This document shows positions 18,725 to 29,364 of a stretch of 64,000 bases of DNA, piece after piece. A program made the position numbers and the translations under genes. The notes under the pieces are model-generated. The model saw only the letters and a program-made list of their open reading frames with translations, had not been told where the DNA came from and searched no databases. The first letter of the stretch is position 1. Every line of letters begins with the position of its first letter. The DNA lies in NCBI RefSeq assembly GCF_009650135.1, contig NZ_CP045871.1:1901001-1965000 (forward strand). Direction: 5' to 3'. The DNA is from Litorivicinus lipolyticus. Its GTDB lineage: Bacteria; Pseudomonadota; Gammaproteobacteria; Pseudomonadales; Litorivicinaceae.

Positions 18725-18755
18725 AGTATACAAGCAAGCATGGACCTCCTGTCTA
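18725..18755 (-). promoter_or_regulatory. Probable sox operon promoter
   Basis: On the minus strand TAGACA (18755-18750) and TATACT (18730-18725) are 19 bases apart, each one mismatch from the sigma-70 boxes. Directly downstream lies GGCATAACGATA (18721-18710), where a repressor could sit; the same 12 bases occur in the rhodanese/hydrolase gap. If this promoter is right, transcription begins near 18718 and the ATG at 18737 cannot be the soxC start. Confidence 0.5.
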
Positions 18756-18801
18756 GCCGTGCTAACGTTATCTGCCTCTGAAACATGGAATAGCGCCACT
18801 A

Positions 18802-19257
18802 ATGTCTAACCCCCGTCGTGCACCGCACTACTTACTGCCGATTCTCGCAAGCGTCGCCCTCGGCGGCTGCAGCATCATCAGCCCGACCCCTGCGATCATG
18901 GGCGAGCAAACCCTGTGCACGAACTACCTGATGTACGAAATGTGTGCCCACGACAGCGACCAAGACCGCATCACCGATTATTTCTACTTCGGTGACGATG
19001 ACCATGTCTTCCTAGTTCGCAAGGGCTTCAAACCACACACGCGTCCGCTACACCCCTGCGTCCAAACCATGTCACCGCGCCTACAGGCCACCGCCAACGA
19101 CACACTGAACCCCGACATTCAGGCCAACCGCCAAGCCGCGTCCGAGGTCAAACAACGTCTAATCCGTGGCTACCTGGCGTTGCTACCGAAAATCACACTG
19201 TGCAATGCCCGCTTAGGTCGCGGACCCGAGAGCGCCGACGACTTTCTAGCCGACTAA
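18802..19257 (+). CDS. Unknown lipoprotein
   Basis: 151 residues with a lipoprotein signal: a basic start (MSNPRRAPHYLLP), a hydrophobic stretch and the lipobox LGGC with Cys23. The residues after the Cys (SI) would favour the outer membrane. The mature part has a DQDRITDYFYFGDDDHVF segment and four more cysteines. I recognise no family. It is divergent from soxC with a short shared promoter region, so coregulation with sox is possible but unproven. Confidence 0.72.
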   Translation: MSNPRRAPHYLLPILASVALGGCSIISPTPAIMGEQTLCTNYLMYEMCAHDSDQDRITDYFYFGDDDHVFLVRKGFKPHTRPLHPCVQTMSPRLQATANDTLNPDIQANRQAASEVKQRLIRGYLALLPKITLCNARLGRGPESADDFLAD

Positions 19258-19266
19258 ATTTTGAGC

Positions 19267-19298
19267 AAAAAAAAGCCCGGCGTTAACCGGGCTTTTTT
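19267..19298. terminator. Bidirectional terminator between the lipoprotein gene and rplQ
   Basis: A six-pair GC core (GCCCGG with CCGGGC) flanked by A and T runs on both sides, so it can stop transcription from either direction. It ends the alpha operon on the minus strand and the lipoprotein gene on the plus strand. Confidence 0.92.
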
Positions 19299-19309
19299 CA
19301 ACTGAGGGC

Positions 19310-19693
19310 TTATTCGCCGACAGCTTCGTCCACTTCAGGACGACCAACCAACTCTACGTATGCCATAGGTGCCGCGTCACCTTTACGGTAACCGCACTTC
19401 AGGATGCGTAGGTATCCGCCGGGACGCTCGACGTAACGAGGGCCCAGTTCACGGAACAACTTGGCTACGATCGCGTCGTCACGAAGACGGGCGAACGCCA
19501 GACGACGGTTAGCAACCGAGTCTTCTTTGGCCAAGGTAATCAACGGCTCTGCAATACGACGAAGTTCTTTCGCCTTAGGCAGTGTTGTACGGATCAGTTC
19601 GTGCTCAAACAAGCTCGCTGCCATGTTCTTGAACATAGCCTTACGGTGGCTGCTTGTGCGATTAAACTTCCGTCCACTCTTTTGGTGACGCAT
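19310..19693 (-). CDS. rplQ: Ribosomal protein L17
   Basis: Large-subunit protein near the tunnel exit. 127 residues starting [20 protein letters not shown], the L17 signature. It is the last gene of the alpha operon (rpsM-rpsK-rpsD-rpoA-rplQ) and is followed by a bidirectional terminator. Confidence 0.98.
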   Translation of the reverse strand: MRHQKSGRKFNRTSSHRKAMFKNMAASLFEHELIRTTLPKAKELRRIAEPLITLAKEDSVANRRLAFARLRDDAIVAKLFRELGPRYVERPGGYLRILKCGYRKGDAAPMAYVELVGRPEVDEAVGE

Positions 19694-19753
19694 GTCAAAT
19701 ATCTCTGTCTAGGGGCCAAGCCTTTCGGCGGCCCGTTAATTCAGTCTTCGGGC

Positions 19754-20728
19754 TTACAGACCGGCCGGAGGCCAATTGTCCAAGCGCGAACCCAAGCTCA
19801 AACCGCGAGAAGCCAATACGTCCTTGATCTCGGTCAGGGACTTCTTACCCAGGTTCGGTGTCTTCAACAGCTCAACTTCAGTGCGCTGAATCAAATCACC
19901 GATATACAGGATATTTTCGGCTTTCAGGCAGTTCGCGCTGCGAACTGTCAGTTCCAAATCATCCACCGGACGCAACAAGATCGGGTCAATTTCTTCACCC
20001 TTCTCTTCTGCTTGCGGGGTTACTTCGTTCTCGAAGTTAACGAACACGCTCAACTGCTTCTGCAGAATCGTCGCCGCAAGGGTGACGGCTTCTTCAGGGT
20101 CGAGTGTGCCATTGCTTTCGAGCTCAATAACCAGCTTGTCCAGGTCAGTGCGCTGCTCTACACGAGCGGCCTCAACGACGTAAGAAACCTTGTTAACCGG
20201 GCTGTAAGTCGCGTCGATTTTCAGAGTGCCGATGACACGGCCTTCTTCTTCATCGTCACGCTCCGCAGCGGACTCGTAACCACGGCCGCGAGCGACCTTG
20301 ATTTCCATGTCCAACTCGATGCCGTCGCCGAGGTGACAGATCACCAGATCCGGATTGGCAATTTCAACCTTGCCACCGGTGGTGATGTCGCCTGCGGTGA
20401 CGATACCGCCAGTCTTACGAAGAGTCAGCAACGCTGTCCCTTCACGACCGACGATGTCTACCGCGAGTTCTTTAAGGTTCAGCAAGATCTCGATGACATC
20501 TTCTTGGATGCCATCGACGGCGCTGTACTCGTGCTCTACACCTTTAATACGGGCTTCGGTAACCGCACAACCGGGCATCGAAGACAGCAAAATGCGGCGT
20601 AACGCATTGCCTAAAGTGTGGCCAAAGCCACGCTCTAGGGGTTCCAAAGTGATCTTGGCCTTGGTCTGTGAAAGCTCTTTGACCTGGATCTGATTCGGAG
20701 TCAGAAGCTCGGATACTGCTAGTGACAT
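19754..20728 (-). CDS. rpoA: RNA polymerase alpha subunit
   Basis: 324 residues, close to the 329 of E. coli. The N-terminal assembly domain (about 1-235) carries [23 protein letters not shown]; the C-terminal domain (about 245-324) has [17 protein letters not shown] and the helix-hairpin-helix [19 protein letters not shown] that binds UP elements and activators. It lies between rpsD and rplQ in the alpha operon. Confidence 0.98.
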   Translation of the reverse strand: MSLAVSELLTPNQIQVKELSQTKAKITLEPLERGFGHTLGNALRRILLSSMPGCAVTEARIKGVEHEYSAVDGIQEDVIEILLNLKELAVDIVGREGTALLTLRKTGGIVTAGDITTGGKVEIANPDLVICHLGDGIELDMEIKVARGRGYESAAERDDEEEGRVIGTLKIDATYSPVNKVSYVVEAARVEQRTDLDKLVIELESNGTLDPEEAVTLAATILQKQLSVFVNFENEVTPQAEEKGEEIDPILLRPVDDLELTVRSANCLKAENILYIGDLIQRTEVELLKTPNLGKKSLTEIKDVLASRGLSLGSRLDNWPPAGL

Positions 20729-20749
20729 AAAGTCCTCGTAGTCCTGTGT

Positions 20750-21370
20750 TTACTTAGAGTAAAGCTCAACAATCAAGCTTTCGTTGATCTCAGAAGATAA
20801 CTCCTGACGATCAGGAACGCGCTTGAAGGTGCCTTCCATCTTAGTGCCATCAACTTCCAACCAGTCGCACGCCGCACGGCTTGCTGCTAGTTCCAAAGCG
20901 GCTTTAATACGCAGCTGGCCTTTGGCCTTCTCGCGCACACTGATTACATCGCCTTCAGACACCTGAAAGCTAGGAATCGTGACCTTTTGGCCGTTTACCA
21001 GAATGCTGGCGTGGCCAACGATCTGACGTGCTTCTGCACGCGTTGAGCCGAAGCCCAAACGGTAAACAACGTTGTCCAAACGACCTTCCAGCAAAGCCAA
21101 CAGGTTTTCACCGGTTGCGCCTTTACGGCGTGCTGCTTCTTTGTAGTAACCGCGGAATTGCTTTTCCAGAACGCCGTATGTACGACGAACCTTTTGCTTT
21201 TCACGCAACTGAAGACCGTAGTCAGAAACCTTGCTGCGGCGTGCGCCGTGCATGCCAGGAACCTGTTCGGTGTTGCACTTGCTTTCGAGCGCTTTGACGC
21301 CTGACTTCAGGAACAGGTCTGTTCCTTCACGGCGGGCCAGCTTACAAGTAGGTCCTAAATATCGTGCCAT
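20750..21370 (-). CDS. rpsD: Ribosomal protein S4
   Basis: 16S assembly-initiating protein and, in E. coli, the translational repressor of the alpha operon. 206 residues, as in E. coli, and alike along the full length ([39 protein letters not shown]). Only scattered cysteines are present, so it is the zinc-free form. The S4 domain lies at about 97-160. Confidence 0.98.
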   Translation of the reverse strand: MARYLGPTCKLARREGTDLFLKSGVKALESKCNTEQVPGMHGARRSKVSDYGLQLREKQKVRRTYGVLEKQFRGYYKEAARRKGATGENLLALLEGRLDNVVYRLGFGSTRAEARQIVGHASILVNGQKVTIPSFQVSEGDVISVREKAKGQLRIKAALELAASRAACDWLEVDGTKMEGTFKRVPDRQELSSEINESLIVELYSK

Positions 21371-21381
21371 GTCGAAACTCC

Positions 21382-21765
21382 TTAAACGCGACGCTTTTTA
21401 GCGGGACGGCAGCCGTTATGAGGAATCGGTGTCACATCTGTGATTTGACCGACCTTCAATCCAACTGCGTTCAACGCACGAACAGCGCTTTCACGACCCG
21501 GGCCCGGGCCCTTGACGCGAACATCAATGTTTTTCATGCCCATCTCGACTGCGACAGTCGCAGCGCGCTCTGACGCAACCTGTGCAGCGAACGGTGTGCT
21601 CTTACGCGAACCACGGAAGCCACTGCCACCTGAAGTTGCCCAAGACACAGCATTACCCTGACGGTCAGTGATGGTCACAATAGTGTTGTTAAATGACGCA
21701 TGAATGTGGCAGACCCCTTCGGATACCTGCTTTTTCACTTTCTTGCGGCTTTGTTGCTTAGCCAT
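21382..21765 (-). CDS. rpsK: Ribosomal protein S11
   Basis: Small-subunit platform protein, 127 residues, with [15 protein letters not shown] and the C-terminal [12 protein letters not shown] typical of S11. It lies in the alpha operon between rpsM and rpsD. Confidence 0.98.
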   Translation of the reverse strand: MAKQQSRKKVKKQVSEGVCHIHASFNNTIVTITDRQGNAVSWATSGGSGFRGSRKSTPFAAQVASERAATVAVEMGMKNIDVRVKGPGPGRESAVRALNAVGLKVGQITDVTPIPHNGCRPAKKRRV

Positions 21766-21782
21766 AAATTCTGTCGCCCCGA

Positions 21783-22139
21783 TTACTTACGAATGGGTTT
21801 ACGAGGACCCTTGCGGGTACGCGCATTGGTTTTAGTGCGCTGACCATTCACCGGCAAAGAACGACGGTGACGCAGACCGCGGTAGCAGCCCAAGTCCATC
21901 AAACGCTTGATGTTCATGCTGATTTCACGGCGCAAGTCACCTTCAACGGTGCCTTTGCCAACTTCGGTCCGCAGGGACTCCAGTTCAGCTTCAGTCAAGT
22001 CTTTGATCTTGGCCGCAGGATTAACCTGGGTAGCGGCGCAGATTTTCTTAGCAGTGGTACGACCTACACCAAAGATGTATGTCAGTGAAATCACTGCATG
22101 CTTGTTGTCAGGTATGTTGACACCCGCAATACGAGCCAT
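21783..22139 (-). CDS. rpsM: Ribosomal protein S13
   Basis: Head protein of the 30S subunit that contacts the large subunit and tRNA; 118 residues starting [26 protein letters not shown], with a basic C-terminus. First main gene of the alpha operon. In E. coli S4 binds the leader before rpsM; a small hairpin (CCCTT-GTATA-AAGGG on the minus strand) is present about 90 bases upstream, but no S4 pseudoknot could be confirmed by eye. Confidence 0.98.
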   Translation of the reverse strand: MARIAGVNIPDNKHAVISLTYIFGVGRTTAKKICAATQVNPAAKIKDLTEAELESLRTEVGKGTVEGDLRREISMNIKRLMDLGCYRGLRHRRSLPVNGQRTKTNARTRKGPRKPIRK

Positions 22140-22243
22140 GTTCTAACCCTTTAATTTGTCCGCTGCGAAACGCAGGGCCTCAGCCCAACGCGAAGGCGCA
22201 GCATCATAATGATTCATGACCCTTTATACAAGGGCCAACCCGT

Positions 22244-22357
22244 TTAGCCTTGACGCTGCTTGTGGCGTCCGTCGATGCAAATCACGCGAAGCGCGCCATT
22301 GCGACGAATAACTTTACAGTTACGGCAAATCTTTTTTACTGAAGCACGAACTTTCAT
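22244..22357 (-). CDS. rpmJ: Ribosomal protein L36
   Basis: A 37-residue protein starting [20 protein letters not shown]. It has the zinc ribbon set Cys11, Cys14, Cys27 and His32, so it is the zinc-binding (C+) form. It sits between secY and rpsM, as in E. coli. Confidence 0.97.
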   Translation of the reverse strand: MKVRASVKKICRNCKVIRRNGALRVICIDGRHKQRQG

Positions 22358-22378
22358 CGTTCTCTCCTAAGTGGGGAC

Positions 22379-23710
22379 CTAGCGGAGCAAACCGCCAGGA
22401 CCTCCAGAACCTTTCAAATTGCTTTTCTTCATCAGTGACTCGTATTGATGGCTCATCAGGTGGCTTTGAACCTGCCCCATGAAATCCATAATGACGACCA
22501 CGACGATCAGCAGCGATGTACCGCCGAAATAGAACGGCACGTTAAAAAACTGAACCATTGCTTGTGGCATCAAGGATACCGCCGTGATGTAGGCTGCGCC
22601 CCACACGGTCAGGCGAGTCATCACCTGGTCGATATACTTGCTTGACTGCTCACCCGGTCGAATACCCGGAATGAACGCGCCACTGCGCTTGAGGTTGTCT
22701 GCCACGTCACGCGGGTTGAAAACCAACGCCGTGTAGAAGTAACAGAAAAATACAATCGCAATAGTGAACAGCACGTAATACAACGGCTGCCCTGGACCCA
22801 ACAACAGAGTAATGTCGCTCAACCAGCCTAGGCTTTCGTTACCACTGCCGAACCACTGACCAATAGAGGCCGGGAACAACAGAATTGAGCTGGCGAAGAT
22901 CGGCGGAATGACACCCGCCATGTTGATCTTCAGCGGCAGGTGGCTTTGCTGAGCCGCCACCATTTTTTTGCCCTGCTGACGAGCTGCGTAGTTGACCGTA
23001 ATACGGCGCTGACCACGCTCCATAAACACAATGAACCCGATGACTGCCACCGCAACCAATGCAATGACGAGCAATGCAATGATATTGATGTCGCCTTGCC
23101 GAGCCGCCTCAAAGGACTGACCAATCGCCCCGGGTAAACCCGCTACGATACCAGCAAAGATCAACAGCGAGATGCCGTTGCCGATGCCACGCTCGGTTAC
23201 TTGTTCGCCCAACCACATCATGAACACAGCACCTGCCACGAAGGTGGTCACTGCGACAAATGTGAATTGGAACCCTGTGCTAAATGCAATGCCCTGACCT
23301 GCCAGACCCACCGCTACACCCGTTGCCTGAACCAGAGCCAAAACCACGGTTCCGTAACGAGTGTACTGGGAGATCTTGCGTCGACCGGCCTCACCTTCTT
23401 TCTTCAACGCCATCAATGACGGCACTGTTGAAGACAGCAACTGCATGATAATCGAGGCACTGATGTACGGCATAATCCCGAGCGCAAAAATACTCATGCG
23501 TTCGAGCGCGCCGCCGGAAAACATGTTGAACAGGCTCAAAATGGTGCCCGAGTTCTGTTCAAACATCTCAGCCAACCGGTCCGGGTTTATACCCGGAACC
23601 GGAATGTGAGCACCGACTCGATAAATGACAATTGCCAGCAAAACGAATCGAAGACGAGCCCAAAGCTCGCTCAATCCGCCTGACTTAGCCGTGTCGCCGC
23701 GTGCTGCCAT
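22379..23710 (-). CDS. secY: Protein translocase channel SecY
   Basis: Pore subunit of the SecYEG translocon in the inner membrane. 443 residues with about ten membrane segments. Family markers are [13 protein letters not shown] near the N-terminus, the plug region [35 protein letters not shown] and the cytosolic loop [23 protein letters not shown]. It is the last large gene of the spc operon; secE is also in this window (48820-49191). Confidence 0.98.
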   Translation of the reverse strand: MAARGDTAKSGGLSELWARLRFVLLAIVIYRVGAHIPVPGINPDRLAEMFEQNSGTILSLFNMFSGGALERMSIFALGIMPYISASIIMQLLSSTVPSLMALKKEGEAGRRKISQYTRYGTVVLALVQATGVAVGLAGQGIAFSTGFQFTFVAVTTFVAGAVFMMWLGEQVTERGIGNGISLLIFAGIVAGLPGAIGQSFEAARQGDINIIALLVIALVAVAVIGFIVFMERGQRRITVNYAARQQGKKMVAAQQSHLPLKINMAGVIPPIFASSILLFPASIGQWFGSGNESLGWLSDITLLLGPGQPLYYVLFTIAIVFFCYFYTALVFNPRDVADNLKRSGAFIPGIRPGEQSSKYIDQVMTRLTVWGAAYITAVSLMPQAMVQFFNVPFYFGGTSLLIVVVVIMDFMGQVQSHLMSHQYESLMKKSNLKGSGGPGGLLR

Positions 23711-23713
23711 GGA

Positions 23714-24154
23714 TTATTCCTCGACCTTGCCGCCAGCGGCTTCGATCTGTGCCACGGCACCCTTAGAAGCTTTGATACCCTTCAGAGTGACTGCCTTGGT
23801 CAATTCGCCAGACAGCATCACCTTAACGTGCAAAGTGCTCTTACGAATCAAACCAGCGGCTTTGAGGGCCGCCAAATCGATTACGTCAGCTTCAACCGAG
23901 CCCAGTTCGTACGAACGGATCTCTTGTGAAACCAAGCTCTTGCGGCTGGTGAAGCCGAACTTAGGCAAACGACGCTGCAAAGGCATTTGACCGCCTTCAA
24001 AACCAGGACGTACTGAACCGCCACTACGAGCTTTCAAACCCTTGTGACCGCGACCAGCGGTTTTACCCAAGCCCGAGCCAATACCACGGCCTACGCGCTT
24101 ACGGTTGGTTTTGCTGCCCGGTGCCGGAGACAGGGTGTTTAGACGCATGTCCAT
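23714..24154 (-). CDS. rplO: Ribosomal protein L15
   Basis: Late-assembling 23S protein, 146 residues, with the glycine-rich [17 protein letters not shown] segment. ATG 24154 lies five bases after AGGGGA and one base after the rpmD stop. The second ATG (24148, MRLNTLSP) matches the E. coli start and is an alternative. Confidence 0.97.
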   Translation of the reverse strand: MDMRLNTLSPAPGSKTNRKRVGRGIGSGLGKTAGRGHKGLKARSGGSVRPGFEGGQMPLQRRLPKFGFTSRKSLVSQEIRSYELGSVEADVIDLAALKAAGLIRKSTLHVKVMLSGELTKAVTLKGIKASKGAVAQIEAAGGKVEE

Positions 24155-24155
24155 A

Positions 24156-24341
24156 TTATTCCCCTTCTACCTTAACCATGTAGCTAACTTTGTTAATCAT
24201 GCCGCGAACCGAAGGAGTGTCTTCGACTTCAACGGTATGACGGATACGACGGAGACCGAGACCTGCAACACATGCCTTGTGAGCCGCACTACGGCGGATC
24301 GGGCTTTGAGTCAGGGTCACCTTAATGGTGTTTTTAGCCAT
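24156..24341 (-). CDS. rpmD: Ribosomal protein L30
   Basis: 61 residues ([33 protein letters not shown]...), the usual length for this small 50S protein. It lies between rpsE and rplO in the spc operon. Confidence 0.97.
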   Translation of the reverse strand: MAKNTIKVTLTQSPIRRSAAHKACVAGLGLRRIRHTVEVEDTPSVRGMINKVSYMVKVEGE

Positions 24342-24350
24342 GACGATTCC

Positions 24351-24851
24351 TTAGCCTGTAATTTCTTTAACAGACTTACCGCGACGGGCTGCAACGGATT
24401 CTGGGCTCTGCATATCTCGCAGACCATTAATCGTTGCACGAACCACGTTAACGGGGTTCGTAGAGCCGTAGCACTTAGCCAATACGTTTTGAACACCTGC
24501 CATTTCCAACACCGCTCGCATTGCGCCACCAGCGATAACGCCGGTACCAGCAGATGCAGGCTGCATGTAGATCTTGGCTGCGCCGTGACGGGCTTTGACC
24601 GGGTACTGGATAGTGTCACCATCCAAATCGACCGAAACCATGTTACGACGGGCGTTTTCCATTGCTTTCTGGATCGCTACCGGTACTTCGCGTGCTTTAC
24701 CACGACCAAAACCGACTCGGCCTTCACCGTCGCCGACTACTGTCAGCGCAGTGAAACCGAAAATACGACCACCTTTGACCACTTTGGCCACGCGGTTGAT
24801 CTGAACCAGCTTTTCCTGGAGATCGCCCGCGTTGTCTTGTTTAGCTGCCAT
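24351..24851 (-). CDS. rpsE: Ribosomal protein S5
   Basis: Small-subunit protein that guards decoding accuracy and helicase activity. The start at 24851 ([21 protein letters not shown]) follows AAGG and gives 166 residues; an in-frame ATG at 24884 lies inside rplR. The S5 motif [20 protein letters not shown] is present. Confidence 0.97.
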   Translation of the reverse strand: MAAKQDNAGDLQEKLVQINRVAKVVKGGRIFGFTALTVVGDGEGRVGFGRGKAREVPVAIQKAMENARRNMVSVDLDGDTIQYPVKARHGAAKIYMQPASAGTGVIAGGAMRAVLEMAGVQNVLAKCYGSTNPVNVVRATINGLRDMQSPESVAARRGKSVKEITG

Positions 24852-24861
24852 GTGATTACCC

Positions 24862-25209
24862 TTAGAACTCAAGGCCGCCTTCACGGGCGGCTTCGGCTAG
24901 CGCTTTCACGCGGCCATGATATTTAAAACCAGAGCGATCGAAGGCAACCTTCGTGACTCCAGCGCCCTTCGCGCGTTCGGCCAACAATGTGCCGACCTTG
25001 GTCGCCGCATCGCTGTTTCCGCCTGACTCGCTGCGCAGATCCGTGTCCAAAGTAGACGCTTGCGCGAGTACCTGGCCGCCATCGGCAGAGATGACCTGAG
25101 CGTAGATGTGACGCGGAGTGCGGTGAACGCACAGACGCAGCGCACCGAGTTCGCGAATCTTGAAGCGTGCACGGCGAGCGCGACGCAGACGTTGTGATTT
25201 CTTGTCCAT
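24862..25209 (-). CDS. rplR: Ribosomal protein L18
   Basis: 5S rRNA-binding protein, 115 residues, with a basic N-terminus ([22 protein letters not shown]) and the [27 protein letters not shown]-terminal half typical of L18. Confidence 0.98.
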   Translation of the reverse strand: MDKKSQRLRRARRARFKIRELGALRLCVHRTPRHIYAQVISADGGQVLAQASTLDTDLRSESGGNSDAATKVGTLLAERAKGAGVTKVAFDRSGFKYHGRVKALAEAAREGGLEF

Positions 25210-25220
25210 TGTCAGCCCCC

Positions 25221-25754
25221 TTACTTCTTCTTGGCTTCTTTGCGACGAACGTGTTCGTCAGCGTAGCGAACACCTTTGCCCTTGTAGGGCTCAGGCTTAC
25301 GGTAAGCGCGAATCTCAGCAGCACATTGGCCGAGCAACTGCTTGTTAGCAGAGCGCAAAACCAATTCTGTGTTGCTGGGTGATTCAGCGGTCACGCCATT
25401 CGGCAATTGGTAAACAACCGGGTGTGAAAAGCCCAAAGTCAGGTTGATAGCACTGCCTTGAACTTGTGCGCGGTAACCGACACCGATGAGCTGCAGTTTC
25501 TTTTCGAAACCGTTCGCTACACCTTCAACCATGTTGTTAACGATTGCGCGAGCAGTGCCGGCTTGCGCCCAGCCTGCTATTGTTTCGTTTTTCGGCGCGA
25601 ATGTAACCACGCTGTCTTCGAACTTCACTTCAACCAGGTCGTTGACCTGCATGACCAGTTCGCCTTTAGTACCCTTAACCGTCACCGCCTGACCTGCCAG
25701 AGACACAGTCACGCCGTTGGGGACGTTAATGGGAGATTTAGCTACCCGTGACAT
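25221..25754 (-). CDS. rplF: Ribosomal protein L6
   Basis: 177 residues, as in E. coli. Two related domains, starting [19 protein letters not shown] and ending with the C-terminal [23 protein letters not shown] signature. It lies near the factor-binding site of the 50S subunit. Confidence 0.98.
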   Translation of the reverse strand: MSRVAKSPINVPNGVTVSLAGQAVTVKGTKGELVMQVNDLVEVKFEDSVVTFAPKNETIAGWAQAGTARAIVNNMVEGVANGFEKKLQLIGVGYRAQVQGSAINLTLGFSHPVVYQLPNGVTAESPSNTELVLRSANKQLLGQCAAEIRAYRKPEPYKGKGVRYADEHVRRKEAKKK

Positions 25755-25763
25755 AACGACTCC

Positions 25764-26159
25764 TTAGAATACGGTGCAGAGAACTTCGCCGCCGACGTTT
25801 TCGGCGCGTGCTTGACGATCTGTCATGACACCCTTCGACGTAGAGACGATAGACACACCCAAACCGCTAGCCACTTTGGGCAACGACTGGGAACCTTTGT
25901 ACTGACGCAAACCAGGACGGCTAAAGCGCTTGATCTCTTGGATCACGGCCTGGCCTTCGTGGTAACGCAAAGTGATGTTCAGCGTTTTTTTCGCGCCTTC
26001 AGCCGCCACGTCCACGCTGCCGATGAAACCTTCATCGAGCAAAACTTGGGCAATGTTGACTTTCAGCGTGCTGCTCGGCATCGCAACAGTCGGCAACTTG
26101 GCCATCTGTGCGTTACGGATGCGAGTCAGCATGTCTGCTACAGGATCTTGCATACTCAT
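25764..26159 (-). CDS. rpsH: Ribosomal protein S8
   Basis: 131 residues ([18 protein letters not shown]), with the C-terminal [20 protein letters not shown] that binds 16S helix 21. In E. coli S8 represses the spc operon by binding near rplE; the mimic site was not checked here. Confidence 0.98.
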   Translation of the reverse strand: MSMQDPVADMLTRIRNAQMAKLPTVAMPSSTLKVNIAQVLLDEGFIGSVDVAAEGAKKTLNITLRYHEGQAVIQEIKRFSRPGLRQYKGSQSLPKVASGLGVSIVSTSKGVMTDRQARAENVGGEVLCTVF

Positions 26160-26171
26160 GTGATTCGCCCC

Positions 26172-26477
26172 TTACCAGCTAGCTTTCTTCAGGCCAGGCA
26201 CTTCGCCACGCATGGTGGCTTCGCGCAGCTTGATTCGGCTGAGTTTAAATTTACGGTAAACCGCGTGAGGACGACCGGTGATCTGACAGCGACGCTGCTG
26301 ACGGGCCGGTGAAGCATCGCGGGGTAGCTTTTGCAGTGACTGCTGAGCTTCCCACACTTGCTCTTCTGTGCTCTCGGGGTTCTTGATAGTGGCTTTTAAA
26401 GCCAAACGCTTAGCGGCGTAACGAGCGACCGTTTTTTCCCGCTTGATTTCGCGTTGAATCATTGAAGTCTTAGCCAT
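26172..26477 (-). CDS. rpsN: Ribosomal protein S14
   Basis: 101 residues starting [20 protein letters not shown] at 26477. The longer open frame from 26675 runs through rplE and is rejected. It is the long, zinc-free form: no CxxC pair is present, only one Cys in [12 protein letters not shown]. Confidence 0.97.
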   Translation of the reverse strand: MAKTSMIQREIKREKTVARYAAKRLALKATIKNPESTEEQVWEAQQSLQKLPRDASPARQQRRCQITGRPHAVYRKFKLSRIKLREATMRGEVPGLKKASW

Positions 26478-26487
26478 TTCTATAGCC

Positions 26488-27027
26488 TCACTTACGGAAC
26501 GGGAAGTTAAACGCCGCCAACAACGCACGACCTTCGTCGTCGGTGTTCGCGCTAGTGGTAATGACAATGTCCATACCACGGATTTTGTCGATCTTGTCGT
26601 AGTCAATCTCGGGGAACATGATGTGCTCCTTGACGCCCATTGCGTAGTTACCACGGCCGTCGAATGCTTTACCACTCAGACCACGGAAGTCACGAATACG
26701 GGGAATTGACAAGCTGATCAAACGGTCAAGGAATTCCCACATTTGCGCACCGCGCAATGTGACCTTGCAACCGATCGGCCAGCCCTGACGGATCTTGAAG
26801 CCGGCGACTGACTTACGAGCCTTAGTGACAACCGGCTTTTGGCCAGCAATCAAGGTCATGTCAGCGTATGCCGCTTCAATCAATTTCTTGTCGTTCACTG
26901 CCTCACCGACACCCATGTTAAGGGTGACTTTGGTGATTTTCGGAACCATCATCGGGTTTGAGTACCCGAATTCCTCTACCAAGGAAGCAATAACCTTCTC
27001 TTTGTAGAATTCTTTCAATCGCGCCAT
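26488..27027 (-). CDS. rplE: Ribosomal protein L5
   Basis: 5S rRNA-binding protein of the central protuberance, 179 residues ([24 protein letters not shown]). [17 protein letters not shown] and [18 protein letters not shown] are family segments. Confidence 0.98.
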   Translation of the reverse strand: MARLKEFYKEKVIASLVEEFGYSNPMMVPKITKVTLNMGVGEAVNDKKLIEAAYADMTLIAGQKPVVTKARKSVAGFKIRQGWPIGCKVTLRGAQMWEFLDRLISLSIPRIRDFRGLSGKAFDGRGNYAMGVKEHIMFPEIDYDKIDKIRGMDIVITTSANTDDEGRALLAAFNFPFRK

Positions 27028-27066
27028 GGCTTAGTTTCCTGCTCTTAGGCGTTTATAAAAAGCGAT

Positions 27067-27381
27067 TTAAATTGCTTCGCCGTTGCTGCGGAACACACGA
27101 GATTTCGTGCCGTCCTCAGCTACAGTGAAGCCCACACGGTCGGCTTTGCCGCTCGTGGGGTTAAAAATCGCCACATTTGAAGCCTGTATGGGGGCTTCTT
27201 TTTCAATGATGCCACCGGCTTGTTGAGCTTGCGGGTTAGGCTTCTGGTGCTTCTTGATCATATTGATCCCACTGACGACATAACGTCCGTCAGGGCGAAC
27301 TACCAAAACCTTTCCGCGCTTGCCCTTATCTTTGCCAGCTAGCACGATTACTTCGTCGTTGCGTTTAATTTTCGCAGCCAT
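27067..27381 (-). CDS. rplX: Ribosomal protein L24
   Basis: 104 residues, starting with a KOW motif region ([21 protein letters not shown]). An assembly-initiating 50S protein. It follows rplN after one base. Confidence 0.98.
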   Translation of the reverse strand: MAAKIKRNDEVIVLAGKDKGKRGKVLVVRPDGRYVVSGINMIKKHQKPNPQAQQAGGIIEKEAPIQASNVAIFNPTSGKADRVGFTVAEDGTKSRVFRSNGEAI

Positions 27382-27382
27382 C

Positions 27383-27751
27383 TCAGAGCACCTCCGGTGC
27401 CAATGAAATGATCTTCATGAACTGCTCACTACGCAGTTCACGAGTCACGGGTCCAAAAATACGGGTACCGATGGGCGCGTTGTTGGCGTTCAAAATAACC
27501 GCCGCATTGCCATCAAAACGGATCAGCGAACCGTCAGGACGACGGATGCCTTTCTTAGTCCGTACGACCAACGCATTCATCACCTGGCCTTTCTTGACCT
27601 TACCGCGAGGAATTGCTTCCTTCACAGTAACTTTAATGATGTCGCCTACGCTGGCGTAACGACGGTGTGAACCGCCGAGTACCTTAATACATTGTACACG
27701 ACGCGCGCCGGAATTGTCGGCTACGTCGAGCATGGATTCAGTCTGGATCAT
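27383..27751 (-). CDS. rplN: Ribosomal protein L14
   Basis: 122 residues, the family's usual length ([27 protein letters not shown]). It forms an intersubunit bridge. First gene of the spc set, directly after rpsQ. Confidence 0.98.
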   Translation of the reverse strand: MIQTESMLDVADNSGARRVQCIKVLGGSHRRYASVGDIIKVTVKEAIPRGKVKKGQVMNALVVRTKKGIRRPDGSLIRFDGNAAVILNANNAPIGTRIFGPVTRELRSEQFMKIISLAPEVL

Positions 27752-27764
27752 CTAAATTGTCTCC

Positions 27765-28028
27765 TCAGACCTGGACCGCACGTTCATCGATGTTGACCAG
27801 AGCAAAGCTCTTGGTTTTGGACAGCGGACGAGACTCGACCACAGTGACCAAATCACCGATGTTGCAATCATTGTTTTCGTCGTGTGCATGCACTTTTGTG
27901 CTGCGCTTAATGATCTTGCCGTACAAGGGGTGCTTAACCTTGCGCTCAATCATGACAACGATGGTTTTGTCCATTTTGTTGCTGACAACGCGGCCGGACA
28001 GGGTCCGAGCGGTAGTTTGCTCTGTCAT
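27765..28028 (-). CDS. rpsQ: Ribosomal protein S17
   Basis: 87 residues from ATG 28028 ([25 protein letters not shown]), preceded by AAGGAG at six bases; the in-frame ATG at 28058 lies in rpmC and lacks a site. An OB-fold 16S-binding protein that ends the S10 set. Confidence 0.97.
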   Translation of the reverse strand: MTEQTTARTLSGRVVSNKMDKTIVVMIERKVKHPLYGKIIKRSTKVHAHDENNDCNIGDLVTVVESRPLSKTKSFALVNIDERAVQV

Positions 28029-28038
28029 ATCTGTCTCC

Positions 28039-28227
28039 TTAGCCTTGCTTCTCAGCAATGATGGTTTTAACCCGGGCGATTTCGCGCTGGGTTAGCTTCA
28101 GCAGGTGGGTTTGACCCAACTGCCCGGTTGCCTTCTGTAGACGCAGCTGAAACTGCTCCTTGCGGAGGTTCATCAGCTCGTCTGTCAGAGCAGCAACGTC
28201 CTTCTCACGAAGTTCGACTGCGTTCAT
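28039..28227 (-). CDS. rpmC: Ribosomal protein L29
   Basis: 62 residues in two helices ([20 protein letters not shown]...). Its ATG overlaps the rplP stop by one base (TAATG). It lies next to the exit tunnel, near the docking site of SRP and trigger factor. Confidence 0.97.
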   Translation of the reverse strand: MNAVELREKDVAALTDELMNLRKEQFQLRLQKATGQLGQTHLLKLTQREIARVKTIIAEKQG

Positions 28228-28640
28228 TACATTACCGTCCGCTTGACGAAGGTGGTTTCAAAAGGAAGCTTAGCGGCCGCGAGCGTAAATGCTTCACGGG
28301 CGGCTTCTTCTGTTACGCCTTCAATTTCATACAAAACACGACCGGGCTGGATCTGTGCGACCCAGTACTCGACGTTACCCTTACCTTTACCCTGACGTAC
28401 TTCTAGGGGCTTCTGGGTGATGGGCTTGTCGGGGAAAACCCGAATCCATAACTTACCGCCACGCTTCACTTTACGAGTGATCGTACGACGACCGGCTTCA
28501 ATCTGACGTGAGGTCATACGGCCGCGGCTCAATGACTTCAAACCAAACTCGCCGAAGCTAACCTTACTGCCGCGCTGTGCCAGGCCGCGGTTACGGCCTT
28601 TCTGCATTTTGCGGTATTTCATCCGCTTTGGTAGCAACAT
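28227..28640 (-). CDS. rplP: Ribosomal protein L16
   Basis: 137 residues ([24 protein letters not shown]). It organises the A-site side of the 50S subunit. [29 protein letters not shown] is the family core. Confidence 0.98.
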   Translation of the reverse strand: MLLPKRMKYRKMQKGRNRGLAQRGSKVSFGEFGLKSLSRGRMTSRQIEAGRRTITRKVKRGGKLWIRVFPDKPITQKPLEVRQGKGKGNVEYWVAQIQPGRVLYEIEGVTEEAAREAFTLAAAKLPFETTFVKRTVM

Positions 28641-28654
28641 TTCCGTATAACTCC

Positions 28655-29353
28655 TTAACGTCCGTTCTTCTTGGCGGCGTCACGGCGCTGAGCTGCCGCG
28701 GCCTGGTCACGAACGGCTTGAATGCCACCGAGAACCTCGCCTTTGAAGACCCACACTTTGATGCCGATGATGCCGTAAGTAGTCGCAGCTTCAGCCGTGG
28801 AGTAATCGATATCCGCACGCAGTGTGTGCAAGGGCACACGACCTTCGCGGTACCACTCTGTCCGTGCAATTTCAGCGCCGCCTAAACGACCACCAACCTG
28901 CACACGAATACCTTCCGCACCTAGACGCATTGCGTTTTGGACCGCGCGCTTCATAGCACGACGGAACATAACGCGACGCTCAAGCTGGCCGGCGATGTTC
29001 TGAGCAACCAGAGCCGCATCCAATTCAGGCTTGCGAACTTCTTCAATGTTGATCTGAACGGGCACGCCCATCATCTTCGCCAATTCTTTGCGCAGGACTT
29101 CGATGTCCTCGCCTTTCTTGCCGATTACGATGCCAGGACGAGCCGTTGCGATTGTGACCTTGGCGTTAGCCGCAGGACGCTCAATACGCACGCCGCTCAC
29201 CTGAGCTGCTTTTAATTTCTCGAGCAAAAATGCTCGGGCTTTCAGGTCACTCAACAAGGTTTCGCCGTACTTAGACTTGTCTGCATACCATACAGACTGG
29301 TGGTCCTTGACGATTCCGAGCCGAATGCCGGTCGGGTGTACTTTCTGACCCAT
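28655..29353 (-). CDS. rpsC: Ribosomal protein S3
   Basis: 232 residues from ATG 29353 ([23 protein letters not shown]), preceded by AAGGAG. The longer frame from 29398 runs into rplV and is rejected. A KH domain contains [17 protein letters not shown]. It lines the mRNA entry channel. Confidence 0.98.
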   Translation of the reverse strand: MGQKVHPTGIRLGIVKDHQSVWYADKSKYGETLLSDLKARAFLLEKLKAAQVSGVRIERPAANAKVTIATARPGIVIGKKGEDIEVLRKELAKMMGVPVQINIEEVRKPELDAALVAQNIAGQLERRVMFRRAMKRAVQNAMRLGAEGIRVQVGGRLGGAEIARTEWYREGRVPLHTLRADIDYSTAEAATTYGIIGIKVWVFKGEVLGGIQAVRDQAAAAQRRDAAKKNGR

Positions 29354-29364
29354 GCAAACGCTCC

